DNA of 64,000 nt, from NCBI RefSeq assembly GCF_029961025.1, contig NZ_JASBVP010000002.1, positions 496,001 through 560,000 on the forward strand. The letters are read 5' to 3'. A program made the position numbers and the translations under genes. This DNA is from Mycobacterium sp. (GTDB taxonomy: Bacteria > Actinomycetota > Actinomycetes > Mycobacteriales > Mycobacteriaceae). Numbering within the stretch: the first letter of the stretch is position 1; every line of letters starts with the position of its first letter. Positions 1 to 7,803 of this stretch are shown one piece after another. The notes beneath the pieces were generated by a model. The model saw only the letters and a program-made list of their open reading frames with translations. It was not told the origin of the DNA and made no database searches.

Positions 1-312
1 GGCCGACAACACTGACCGCCTACGACACGACTGCGACACAACGTCTCGCCCCGACTGTGACTGCCGTCGGCCATCTCCTAGCCCCTCCTAGCCCGGGCTG
101 GGCGATAAAGGCGGGGAGGCTAGCTATCGCCGATCACCAGGTCTGGTAGGTCGATGACAAGTTGAAAATCTCCAGGTCAGCGATCCGATCAGGTGCCGCC
201 GAACGTGAGAACCTACATACACCGGCGTTTTCTGCCGTAGCGGCGGTCGCTTGTCTCATCGGCGGCCGGCATGAATGATCGGCTCGTCGCGGCAGCGAAG
301 GAGTGCGTTTAC
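1..312. other. Non-coding left edge, no gene seen
   Basis: I see no credible reading frame in these 312 bases on either strand. A weak inverted repeat (CTAGCCCCTCC near 79-89 against a GGGGAGGCTAG stretch near 113-123) could form a hairpin, perhaps the end of a transcript entering from the left. A TTGAAA at about 163-168 resembles a -35 element, but no good -10 follows at the usual distance. Most likely this is the upstream region of the DUF2127 gene. Confidence 0.5.
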
Positions 313-1086
313 ATGCCTGGGCATCGTGTGGGTAACCGGTGGGAGCTGCGCTCCTGCGCCCGCCGGGGGCATGTCACCTACGCCCCGGACGATCCGCTGC
401 TCGCCGCCCGGCTCAGCGGCACCACCGGGGCGGGTGACGTGTGGCGGTGCCTGCGCTGCGGTGAGTTCATCCTGGGTGCCCCGAACGGGCGCGGGCGCCC
501 GGAAGACGCACCAATAGTTTTGCGGGGCAAAGCTTTACGTCAAGCTATCATTGTGCGCGCCCTGGGGGTGGAGCGCTGGATCCGGGCGGCACTGCTTGGG
601 CTCGCGGCGTGGGCGGTGTGGAAGTTTCGCGGCGCGCAGGGATCCATCCAAGCGAGCCTCGACCGCGATCTCCCGCTGTTGCGCGCCAGTGGATTCAAGG
701 TCGACCAGATGGCCGCGGTGCACGAGCTGGAGAAGGCCTTAGCCGCTAAACCCGCCACGTTGAGCCTGCTGGCCGCCTCGCTGACGGCCTACGCGATGCT
801 GGAGATTGTCGAAGGTATCGGGCTATGGCTGCTGGCACGCTGGGGCGAATACTTCGCGGTGACGGCCACCGCGATCTTCCTGCCGTTGGAAGTGCATGAC
901 CTGCTGAAGGGCCTTACCATTACCCGGTCCGTGACATTCGGTATCAATGTGGCCGCCATCGGCTATCTCGTGATCTCGAAACGGCTCTTCGGTCTGCGGG
1001 GCGGGCGTAGCGCCTACGACGCCGAACGGCGGGGTGAGCAGCTTATCGACGTCGAGCGCGCCGCCGCCGGCGCGGGACCCGGGTGA
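313..1086 (+). CDS. DUF2127 family membrane protein
   Basis: A 257-residue protein of unknown biochemical role. The N-terminal ~65 residues are soluble and include a Cys-x-x-Cys pair (WRCLRCGEF) that could bind a metal. The rest has about four hydrophobic segments, the last pairs around LSLLAASLTAYAMLEIVEG and FGINVAAIGYLVIS, as in DUF2127 proteins. I chose the ATG at 313 because AAGGAG lies nine bases before it; the upstream ATG at 271 lacks a ribosome site and would add 14 residues. It stands alone ahead of the CHAD-ParA pair, about 150 bases away. The family assignment rests on the hydrophobic pattern and the motif LEIVEGIGLWLLARWGEYF. No function should be inferred beyond a membrane location. 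Confidence 0.8.
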   Translation: MPGHRVGNRWELRSCARRGHVTYAPDDPLLAARLSGTTGAGDVWRCLRCGEFILGAPNGRGRPEDAPIVLRGKALRQAIIVRALGVERWIRAALLGLAAWAVWKFRGAQGSIQASLDRDLPLLRASGFKVDQMAAVHELEKALAAKPATLSLLAASLTAYAMLEIVEGIGLWLLARWGEYFAVTATAIFLPLEVHDLLKGLTITRSVTFGINVAAIGYLVISKRLFGLRGGRSAYDAERRGEQLIDVERAAAGAGPG

Positions 1087-1149
1087 CTGCGGTGTTATCA
1101 GGCCGGTCCGTCCGCTCCCTCTCTCGACACCCGCGGAGAGGAGGCATTC

Positions 1150-1164
1150 GTGGCCGCTAGGTAA
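1150..1164 (+). other. Five-codon mini-ORF before CHAD gene
   Basis: GTG GCC GCT AGG TAA follows a strong GGAGAGGAGG ribosome site and ends directly against the ATG at 1165, in the same frame as the CHAD gene. It is either a tiny leader ORF or the decayed old start of the CHAD gene, cut by an in-frame stop. A similar GCGGAGAGG motif recurs before the start I prefer at 1243. Confidence 0.3.
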
Positions 1165-1242
1165 ATGCAGAGTGAACAAAAGGTGACTATCATCCGCGAG
1201 ATATCGGCCGAAGCGGCCGATAGTCCTGCGGAGAGGCATCAG

Positions 1243-2745
1243 ATGACCAGGCCTTCGCGCACTTTCAGCACGCGTGACACGGTGGCGCCGGACGCCCTGG
1301 CGGCGGCGTTGCAGCCCACGTTCGGTGTGCGCCCCGGGCCGGTGCGGACGGTCGCGAAGACCTGGCTGGACACCTTCGATTGGCGACTGCACGACGCCGG
1401 GATTTCCCTCGAATACACCGATGATGGGCCGCTGACCATGCACCTACCCGACGGGAGCCGGCGGCAGTGCCCGCTGCCGGCGCGCCATTGGCCGGTGCTG
1501 CTGGCCGATCTGCCGGCCGGTCCGCTGCGTGATGCGCTGGCACCGGTGGTGACTCCGCGGGCGTTGGTTCCGGTTGTCACCGTGCATTGCACCGTTCGGG
1601 AGAGCCGGGTGCTCAACGCCGACGGCAAGACCGTCGCCCGGCTTGTGGTCGAAAGCGACGACGACGGCGCGACCCGGTTGCTGGTGCAACCCCTGCGAGG
1701 GTACGCCGGCGAGGCCGACCAGATCTCCCGGCGGCTCGCCGACTTCGATGGACTCACCCCGGTGGCAACGACACCGTATGATCACGCACTGGCCCACGCG
1801 GGCCGCAAACCCGGCGACTACGACAAGAATCCGACCGTGCCGTTGCGCCCGGACACCCCGGCACCGGTGGCCGTCGCGAGCGTGCTGCGGCACTTCGCGG
1901 CGGGCATCGACGCCAACATCGAGGGCACGATCGCCGACATCGACACCGAGTTCCTGCATGATCTGCGGGTGGCGGTGCGGCGCACCCGCTCGATTCTCAA
2001 GCTCACCGGTGATGTGCTGCCCGGTGATCTGGCGGCACGGTACGAACCGGAATTCACGTGGCTGGGTGATTTGACGACGCGGCTGCGGGATTTGGACGTG
2101 TTTTTGCTCAAGGTGGGCGACATGGCATCCGCGTTGACATCGGCGGCTCCGGTCGACCTCGATCCGTTCCGGTCGTTTTTGGTGCGGCGGCGGGCTGCGG
2201 AACGTCGTCGGCTGGTGCGCGGGCTGCGGTCACGTCGTTTTGACAAGCTGATGCAGGCCTGGCGATCGGAGCTGGCGGAGGTGACCGCCGGCGCCGGCGG
2301 GGGACAGCCCATCGTCGCAGTGGCGGACCAACGGCTGCGGCGGGCGTTTCGGCGTGTCGGCAAACGCGGCACGCGAATCACCGCCGACTCGCCCGGGGAA
2401 GAGGTGCACGCGCTGCGCAAGCGGTGCAAGGAACTGCGCTATCTGCTAGAAGTGTTCCGGCCACTGTGCGCGGAAACCGCTCACCGCCGTCTGGTCAAGG
2501 AACTCAAGGCGCTGCAGGACACGCTCGGGGAGTTCCAGGACGGCGAGGTGCAGCGCCAGGCGGTTCGGGAATACGCCGCGGCGATGATGGCGGAGGGTGC
2601 CGCCCCGCCGGAAACCGTCCTGGCGATGGGCGAACTGGCCGCTCAGCTCGACGCGCGCCAGCTAAAGGCACGGGCGGAGCTGGCGGGCAGGCTGCGGCCG
2701 TTTTTAGCCGAGAAGGCCCGGGTGAAGGCCCTGGTGCGCCGGTGA
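1243..2745 (+). CDS. CYTH-like/CHAD domain protein
   Basis: A 500-residue protein. Residues ~1-190 resemble a degenerate CYTH (triphosphate tunnel) domain: strands ending in DTFDWRLHDAGISLEY are present, but the N-terminal ExExK signature is not. Residues ~195-490 form a CHAD domain, a helical fold with conserved histidines and arginines that binds polyphosphate. The two signature helices are HDLRVAVRRTRS (~239-250) and EEVHALRKRCKELRYLLE (~387-404). In-frame ATGs exist at 1165 and 1243; GGAGAGG ahead of 1243 favours the latter. The stop TGA overlaps the GTG start of the ParA gene in the same transcript (GTGA), so the two are probably translationally coupled. Known for the family: CHAD proteins locate to polyphosphate granules. 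Inferred: this one may be cargo or adaptor for the ParA partner. Confidence 0.88.
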   Translation: MTRPSRTFSTRDTVAPDALAAALQPTFGVRPGPVRTVAKTWLDTFDWRLHDAGISLEYTDDGPLTMHLPDGSRRQCPLPARHWPVLLADLPAGPLRDALAPVVTPRALVPVVTVHCTVRESRVLNADGKTVARLVVESDDDGATRLLVQPLRGYAGEADQISRRLADFDGLTPVATTPYDHALAHAGRKPGDYDKNPTVPLRPDTPAPVAVASVLRHFAAGIDANIEGTIADIDTEFLHDLRVAVRRTRSILKLTGDVLPGDLAARYEPEFTWLGDLTTRLRDLDVFLLKVGDMASALTSAAPVDLDPFRSFLVRRRAAERRRLVRGLRSRRFDKLMQAWRSELAEVTAGAGGGQPIVAVADQRLRRAFRRVGKRGTRITADSPGEEVHALRKRCKELRYLLEVFRPLCAETAHRRLVKELKALQDTLGEFQDGEVQRQAVREYAAAMMAEGAAPPETVLAMGELAAQLDARQLKARAELAGRLRPFLAEKARVKALVRR

Positions 2746-3482
2746 AGGTCTACGCGACGTACAACATCAAGGGCGGGGTGGGTAAGACATCGGCCGCGGT
2801 CAACCTTGCTCATCTGGCGGCGCGCGACGGTCATCACGCGTTGCTGTGGGATCTGGATCCCCAGGCCGCTGCGACGTATCTGTTTCGGGTGCGCCCCAAG
2901 GTCAAAGGTGGCGCCAAAGCGCTGGTGCGGGGAACCCGATCGATCGATGACGCCATCAAGGCCACCGATTTCGACCGGCTTGATCTGCTGCCCGCCGATT
3001 TCAGCTACCGCAACCTGGATTTGCGGCTCGATGACGCCAAGCGGCCCACCCGACGGATCCACCAGCTGCTGCAGCCGTTGGGCGACGAATACGACGTGGT
3101 TTTTCTGGACTGCCCGCCGAGCATTTCGCTGCTGTCGGAGAACGTGCTGTACGCGGCGGACACGCTGCTAGTGCCGGTGATTCCGGCGACGCTGTCGGTG
3201 CGCACGTTCGATCAACTGGTGAGTTTCGTCGGAGACCTCGATGGGCATCGACCGCGGGTAGATGCGTTCTTTTCGATGGTGGACCGGCGCAAACGGCTGC
3301 ACCGGGAGGTGATGGCGCAGTTGGCGGCGCGGCGACCGGGGGTGCTGACCACGGCGATTCCCGCGCTGTCGATCATCGAGCAGATGGCCGAACGGCGAGC
3401 GCCGGTGACAGCGTTCGCCCCGCACAGTCCGGCAGCGCTGTGTTATCAAGCGTTGTGGAGCGAGATTCATAGCGGTCGGTGA
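2742..3482 (+). CDS. Orphan ParA/Soj-type P-loop ATPase
   Basis: A 246-residue ParA/MinD-superfamily ATPase. The deviant Walker A motif KGGVGKT (residues 10-16) keeps both the signature lysine and the phosphate lysine. DLDPQAAAT is the Walker A'-type aspartate motif, and YDVVFLDCPPS is Walker B. The length suits small ParA proteins without an N-terminal DNA-binding domain, which bind the nucleoid through surface arginines and lysines. GTG at 2742 overlaps the CHAD stop and puts the Walker A at its usual distance from the N-terminus; longer in-frame extensions merely run through the CHAD gene in another frame. No parB gene and no obvious parS cluster are nearby, so chromosome or plasmid partition is unlikely. 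Such orphan ParAs often position a protein cargo encoded next door, here the CHAD protein. Confidence 0.92.
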   Translation: MKVYATYNIKGGVGKTSAAVNLAHLAARDGHHALLWDLDPQAAATYLFRVRPKVKGGAKALVRGTRSIDDAIKATDFDRLDLLPADFSYRNLDLRLDDAKRPTRRIHQLLQPLGDEYDVVFLDCPPSISLLSENVLYAADTLLVPVIPATLSVRTFDQLVSFVGDLDGHRPRVDAFFSMVDRRKRLHREVMAQLAARRPGVLTTAIPALSIIEQMAERRAPVTAFAPHSPAALCYQALWSEIHSGR

Positions 3483-3576
3483 TAGCGCCAAACCCGCGGG
3501 GCCAACGGCCCTTCGGTAGCATCGCTGCCCGATGAGCAGGAGTTTCACCCGACCATCCCACGCGGTAGGAGATCCC

Positions 3577-4938
3577 GTGATGCTCGATGCGCTGGGCCCG
3601 GCCGGCAGCTACCGCACCCGCAACCGGCAGACCATCACAGACACCGCGGGGGTGGCCGTGGGTGAGCTGAGCATCGTGCCGGCGCTGTTTGTCACGCGCA
3701 GTATCGCGGCGCAACGCGGGGTGGCCCCGCTGCCGTGGGCCGAGCGCGCAGCCGCATTGGAGAGGGCCGCCACGCTCTTTGTCCAGGACCGGATCGCCGG
3801 ACTGGATTTCGCGGGCTACGTCGGGCTGGCAAGCCGGGTGTCGGGCCTGCCGATCACGGTTACCCGAGCCGCGGCGCTCGGCGTCGCCGCGGAGTTGGGC
3901 CGGGCGATGCAGGCGGTGCGACCGGCCCGTCCGGTGGGTTCGGTGTTCGACTGGCGCGACGAGCGCACCCGTGGTGGCAGCGGGGTGTGGGTGCGCCGGG
4001 GCGAGGTCTTCGCGGTGCATGCCTCGGGCAACCATCCCGGCGTGCACGGCGCCTGGCCGCAGGCGCTGGCGCTGGGATACCGGGTCGTGATCCGCCCGTC
4101 CCAGCGGGAGCCGTTTACCGGGCATCGCGTCATTATCGCGCTGCGCGACGCCGGCTTCCGCCCCGAGGATGTGTTGTATCTGCCGACCGATTACACCGGC
4201 GCCGATGAGATCATCCGCGCGGCGGATTTAAGCATGGTCTTCGGCGGCCAGGACGTGGTGGACAAGTACGGCGCCGATTCGACGGTCTTCGTCAACGGCC
4301 CGGGCCGGTCGAAAATCCTGATCACCGCGGACCGCAACTGGCGTGATTACCTCGACGTCATCGTGGACTCGATCAGCAGTCTGGGCGGGATGGCGTGCCA
4401 GAACACCACGGCGGTGCTGTACGAAGGTGACGCTGCGCCGCTGGGGCGGGCCATCGCCGAGCGGCTGGCCCGCATTCCCGCGCTGCCGGCCAGCGACGAA
4501 CGCGCCGTGCTGCCGACCCAGCCGATCACGCGGGCGCGGGCGTTGGCCGACCACCTGGCCGCCAAAGCGGCGGGCTCGACACCGCTGCTGGGTGCCGATC
4601 AGATCGTCGCCGATCTCGGGGACGGCGACGCGGCGCTGCGCCCGGCGGTGCACCTGCTCGCCGCACCCGATACCGATAAGCTCAACGTGGAATTGCCGTT
4701 CCCCTGCGTGTGGGTGAGCCCGTGGTCACGCGCAGACGGCCTGGCGCCGCTTCGGCATTCGCTGGTGATCACCGCAATCACCTCCGATGAGCAGCTAGTC
4801 GACAGGCTGCTGGCCGAACCGACGGTGAGCAATCTCTATCGCGATCACCACCCGACCTCGCAGCGCGCACCGCAACTGCCCCATGACGGCTATCTCGCCG
4901 AATTTCTCATGCGCAGCAAGGGATTCATCCGGGACTAA
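3577..4938 (+). CDS. ALDH-fold acyl reductase (GriC/LuxC-like)
   Basis: A 453-residue member of the aldehyde dehydrogenase superfamily. The catalytic cysteine sits in SLGGMACQNTT (about Cys274). An Asn in ASGNHPGVHGAWPQA (about Asn152) replaces the PWNFP oxyanion motif. The usual KPS cofactor motif reads RPSQREP. The region that normally holds the general-base ELGG reads VNGPGRSKI, so the hydrolysing glutamate seems absent. That fits an acyl-CoA or acyl-AMP reductase rather than a dehydrogenase, as in LuxC and GriC. TAGGAG five bases before GTG at 3577 (ATG at 3580 is equally usable) beats the ATG at 3532. A PaaK-like adenylating enzyme lies ~1.3 kb away on the other strand. Substrate is unknown; an aromatic or short fatty acid is possible. 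Confidence 0.75.
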   Translation: MMLDALGPAGSYRTRNRQTITDTAGVAVGELSIVPALFVTRSIAAQRGVAPLPWAERAAALERAATLFVQDRIAGLDFAGYVGLASRVSGLPITVTRAAALGVAAELGRAMQAVRPARPVGSVFDWRDERTRGGSGVWVRRGEVFAVHASGNHPGVHGAWPQALALGYRVVIRPSQREPFTGHRVIIALRDAGFRPEDVLYLPTDYTGADEIIRAADLSMVFGGQDVVDKYGADSTVFVNGPGRSKILITADRNWRDYLDVIVDSISSLGGMACQNTTAVLYEGDAAPLGRAIAERLARIPALPASDERAVLPTQPITRARALADHLAAKAAGSTPLLGADQIVADLGDGDAALRPAVHLLAAPDTDKLNVELPFPCVWVSPWSRADGLAPLRHSLVITAITSDEQLVDRLLAEPTVSNLYRDHHPTSQRAPQLPHDGYLAEFLMRSKGFIRD

Positions 4939-4989
4939 CACTAACCCAGCCCTGAAATCGCCGCTAAAGAGCCGGGCGGCCCACGGGCG

Positions 4990-5325
4990 TCACAAAATTT
5001 GCCGCGGCGCCCGGTCAACGAGGTAGCCGGTGGGGAAAGACATCTCGATGACACGCAGCCGGTGATCGGCTTTCGACTCGAGTTCGAGAACCACGCAACT
5101 ATCGCCGATGCGCTTGGACTCCAGCACCCGATAGTGGTGACCGCCACCGTGAACGTCGGTGATCGGGTCACCTGAGTGCAATGCTTCGACGGGCACCAAG
5201 TGCGATGTCGGCTGGGATGTTTGGGGTGAGATCACGCTGGCAACGGTAGGCCAAACCGGCCCGCCAGGGGCCGTTTTCGCCGGATCCCGGCCGGCCGATG
5301 CGGCGGTGTCAGCCTCGTTGGGCAC
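4990..5325 (-). CDS. Small hypothetical protein
   Basis: A 111-residue reading frame that I do not recognise. Its start overlaps the last 17 bases of the methyltransferase gene on the same strand, which suggests co-transcription. The N-terminal third is low-complexity and polar. The C-terminal half alternates hydrophobic and polar residues (HYRVLESKRIGDSCVVLELE), as in a small beta barrel. No signal peptide, cysteine pair or membrane segment is seen. The true start may lie further in, for example at the valine of VISPQTSQP. It converges on the acyl reductase gene. Confidence 0.5.
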   Translation of the reverse strand: MPNEADTAASAGRDPAKTAPGGPVWPTVASVISPQTSQPTSHLVPVEALHSGDPITDVHGGGHHYRVLESKRIGDSCVVLELESKADHRLRVIEMSFPTGYLVDRAPRQIL

Positions 5326-6085
5326 GCACCGACTGAAAAGTGCCGAAAGTTTTGACCCGCACGCTGACGAAGCCCCGGTCTTCCAGCAGGTCGCCGAGTT
5401 CGTCCTCGCCGAACACGTAGGCCCAGCCGCCCGGCAGCAGCCGGCCGATGCGGGCGGCGGGCCCCGCGGTAGGAACCATCAAGGCCAGTCGTCCGCCCGG
5501 TCGCAGTACCCGGGTGATCTCCGCGAGTGCCGCCGCGGGCTGCGGCACCAGCTGCAGCACGGCGATGCACACCACGGCGTCGACCGTCTCGTCGCGCAGC
5601 GGAAGCCGTTGCGCGTCCGCCCGCAAGAAGGCGACCTGCGGTCCGAAATCGGTTCGCACCGCACGCGCCAGCATCGACTCGGAGATGTCGACACCCAGCA
5701 CCAACCCGCCGGAGCCCACGGCTGCCGCCAGCGACGCGGTAATGCTGCCCGGGCCGCAGCCGACGTCCAAGGCGATCCCGCCGGCCGGAATGGTCAACCA
5801 GCGGGTGGGGTTCAGCCACGCCGCAAATAGCCGGCGCATAGCGACCTGAGCGTGGTCGTATACCGCCGAGCCGAGCCGCGAAGCGAACACCGCCTGCAGC
5901 GGACCGGTGTTTTTCGGCGCCGCGGCCTCTTGCGCGGACGGCCCGGCGCTCAGCAGGTCGAGATAACCCTTGCTGACGTCCGGGTGCTCCGGAGGATCGG
6001 CCAGCAATTCCAGCGCTCGCTGCAGCGCGGGGGGCATCGTCATGGCCGCATCACCCATCGGGGCATTCCCTGAAGAGGACTTCAC
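5309..6085 (-). CDS. Class I SAM-dependent methyltransferase
   Basis: A 258-residue methyltransferase of the UbiE/Methyltransf_11 type. Motif I, LDVGCGPGSITASLA, lies at about residues 107-121. The acidic end of strand 2 is in LGVDISESML, then ADAQRLPLRDETVDAVVC, and a post-motif III RVLRPGGRLAL. About 80 residues precede the Rossmann core and include YDHAQVAMRRLFAAWLNP, probably a substrate cap. It lies between the ALDH-fold reductase and the adenylating enzyme and is transcribed with the small hypothetical gene. A role in trimming or capping the product of that pathway is an inference from position only. A later ATG (MTMPPALQ) is also possible as start. Confidence 0.85.
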   Translation of the reverse strand: MKSSSGNAPMGDAAMTMPPALQRALELLADPPEHPDVSKGYLDLLSAGPSAQEAAAPKNTGPLQAVFASRLGSAVYDHAQVAMRRLFAAWLNPTRWLTIPAGGIALDVGCGPGSITASLAAAVGSGGLVLGVDISESMLARAVRTDFGPQVAFLRADAQRLPLRDETVDAVVCIAVLQLVPQPAAALAEITRVLRPGGRLALMVPTAGPAARIGRLLPGGWAYVFGEDELGDLLEDRGFVSVRVKTFGTFQSVRAQRG

Positions 6086-6218
6086 CGGTTCACCCGGGAT
6101 AGTACGCGCCCGGGGCGCGGGGTTCTGGCCTCGGTCACCGAGTTTGGGGTAGTCCCGGCCTTCGGCTCTTGCCTAAGCTTACCGGGCGGGGCATTTGACG
6201 ACGGTCAGGCAAACGGTG

Positions 6219-7316
6219 TCAGTAGACACCTTCGATGACGGCGGTGCCCTCAAACGTGGCGAGCGGGCGCACCTCACTGAGGGAGTCACCGACTTGGCCC
6301 TCCGGTCCCGGTATCCGGATTGCGCTGTCACGTTCGGCGTTGTTGGGTAGAAACATCCCCTTGCTGATGTGGTTCATCACCACCTGGCCGCGCTGGCCGA
6401 AGGGCACCTCTTCGCCGGTGTCGGGATCCACCACCCAGAAGACGACATACGGTGTGCGGGGGTCGAACACGAACGACTCGTGGTCCGCGCCCGCGCGGGT
6501 GGTCGCCTGCGAAAGAATCATGGTGCTGCCGAACACCATGGTGATTGTCGTGTCGGGAAAGATTCCGCGAAGCAGATCCAGCGTGTCGACGTCCACGTGC
6601 GCGCCGCTGAGCAAGACGTAGCGGATTTTCCGGTTGATCAGCTCGACGGCGCGGTCGTGGCCGGCGATGGCCGCCAGCAGCGGCGGCGTGGTCTGCAGGT
6701 TTGCCACATCCTGGGTCTGCAGAATGGCCACCGCCTGCTCGATGACGTGGTCGAGGTAATCGGCGACCAGCGCGGCGGCGTTGCGGGACGCGGCCTTCCT
6801 GACCCAGCGGGGATCCAGGTCGATCGAGTGGAACACCGAGTTGAGCCGCTCGGCAACCAGGCGGGAGAAGTAGCCGACACCGTGCGGGCCGCTGGGCATC
6901 AGGCACAGGAATCCCCGTCCCGGCAGGAAACCACCCGCGATGAAGTCCTCGGTTTGCCATTGAGCAACTTGCTCAACCCAATCCGGCAGTTGCGCAGTCC
7001 GTTTGGGCGCACCGGTGGTGCCACCGGACTCGAATATCCGGGGCAGCGGCGGCGGTGGTCCGTAACCGCGCGGAATCAGATCCTCGACCGGCACCCGCCG
7101 CAGCTGGTTCACCATGTTGGGAAATAACCGCAAGTCCGTGAAAGACCTGACGTCGGTCAGTGGGTTGAATTCCAGCGTGTCGGCCACGCGGAGCCAAAAA
7201 GGGGATCCGGTGTCCCCGCCGAAGTGCCAGGCGATCGCGGCACGCAGATAAGCCTCGGGATCCTCAATCGGCGCAGACCGCGGCACCTCCAACAACGAAA
7301 AATCGATAGCACCCAC
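6219..7316 (-). CDS. PaaK-like AMP-forming ligase (GriD-like)
   Basis: A 365-residue adenylate-forming enzyme. The phosphate-binding loop reads FESGGTTGAPKRT at about residues 94-106. VFGSTMIL is the A5-like motif, and TPYVVFWVVDPDTGEEVPFGQRGQVVMNH is the A6/A7 region with the GQRG turn. It resembles PaaK and LuxE/GriD proteins and is shorter than full-length acyl-CoA ligases, because the mobile C-terminal domain is reduced. I took GTG at 7316 because similarity starts there (GAIDFSLLEVPR); the upstream in-frame stretch is low-complexity and arginine-rich. In the GriC/GriD pair of Streptomyces griseus, such a ligase activates an aryl acid that an ALDH-fold partner reduces to the aldehyde. The partner candidate is at 3577-4938. 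Confidence 0.75.
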   Translation of the reverse strand: MGAIDFSLLEVPRSAPIEDPEAYLRAAIAWHFGGDTGSPFWLRVADTLEFNPLTDVRSFTDLRLFPNMVNQLRRVPVEDLIPRGYGPPPPLPRIFESGGTTGAPKRTAQLPDWVEQVAQWQTEDFIAGGFLPGRGFLCLMPSGPHGVGYFSRLVAERLNSVFHSIDLDPRWVRKAASRNAAALVADYLDHVIEQAVAILQTQDVANLQTTPPLLAAIAGHDRAVELINRKIRYVLLSGAHVDVDTLDLLRGIFPDTTITMVFGSTMILSQATTRAGADHESFVFDPRTPYVVFWVVDPDTGEEVPFGQRGQVVMNHISKGMFLPNNAERDSAIRIPGPEGQVGDSLSEVRPLATFEGTAVIEGVY

Positions 7317-7512
7317 CTCGCCGATCTTGTCGCACGCCGGGTTGGCCCCGCAATTCGTGGTGAAGACGACGAAAAAAGCGGCGGGGGCGACCGGCGGCGC
7401 GCGATGCGCCGATAATGACGGCTGACACGTTCCCGACCGACGGCCGGGTGGGCCGGCAGCCGACCGCTCGGCGGGAAGCCAGGGGTGGGAAACGCGCCGG
7501 GGAGGTGGCCTG

Positions 7513-7803
7513 ATGAGCATGGCGGCAAAGGCAATCGACGGACTGGTCAACCCGGCGGGGAGCTTCAGCGGAGCGGCTCGGCGATCTGGTGGCATCGATC
7601 AACACCGGTGGGGGATCATCTCCGGGCACCGGCTGGCCGCTTTCGTCGTCCCCCGGCCCGGCAGCCGCATCGGCGAATCAGCCGTGCGGGAGTACCTGAA
7701 GGACAAGGTCTCTCGCTTCGAGCAGCGCCGGGACGTCCGCATCGTCACCAGCATCCCCCGCAATCCCGCGGGCAAGGTGTTGCGTCACCAACTACCGACG
7801 TGA
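7513..7803 (+). pseudogene. Remnant of an acyl-CoA ligase (FadD)
   Basis: The reading frame encodes 96 residues. From residue ~40 on it is the C-terminal domain of a fatty-acyl-CoA ligase: LAAFVVPRPGS, AVREYLKDKVSRFEQRRDV and finally PRNPAGKVLRHQLP with the catalytic A10 lysine. The central ~400 residues, including the ATP-binding loop, are absent. The first ~30 residues (MSMAAKAIDGLVNPAG) have a plausible start with GGAGGTGG upstream, so an in-frame internal deletion that joined both ends is possible. The last 12 bases overlap the end of ctpI on the other strand. It cannot form an active ligase by itself. Confidence 0.7.

Noticed and set aside
2742..3482. ParA as part of a plasmid or integrated element partition system
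   Set aside because: No ParB, no parS-like repeats, no replication or integrase gene nearby; the coupling to CHAD is a better explanation.
3577..7316. A lux-type bioluminescence locus
   Set aside because: LuxC- and LuxE-like folds are present, but there are no luciferase (luxAB) or luxD genes; an acid-reductase function is enough to explain them.
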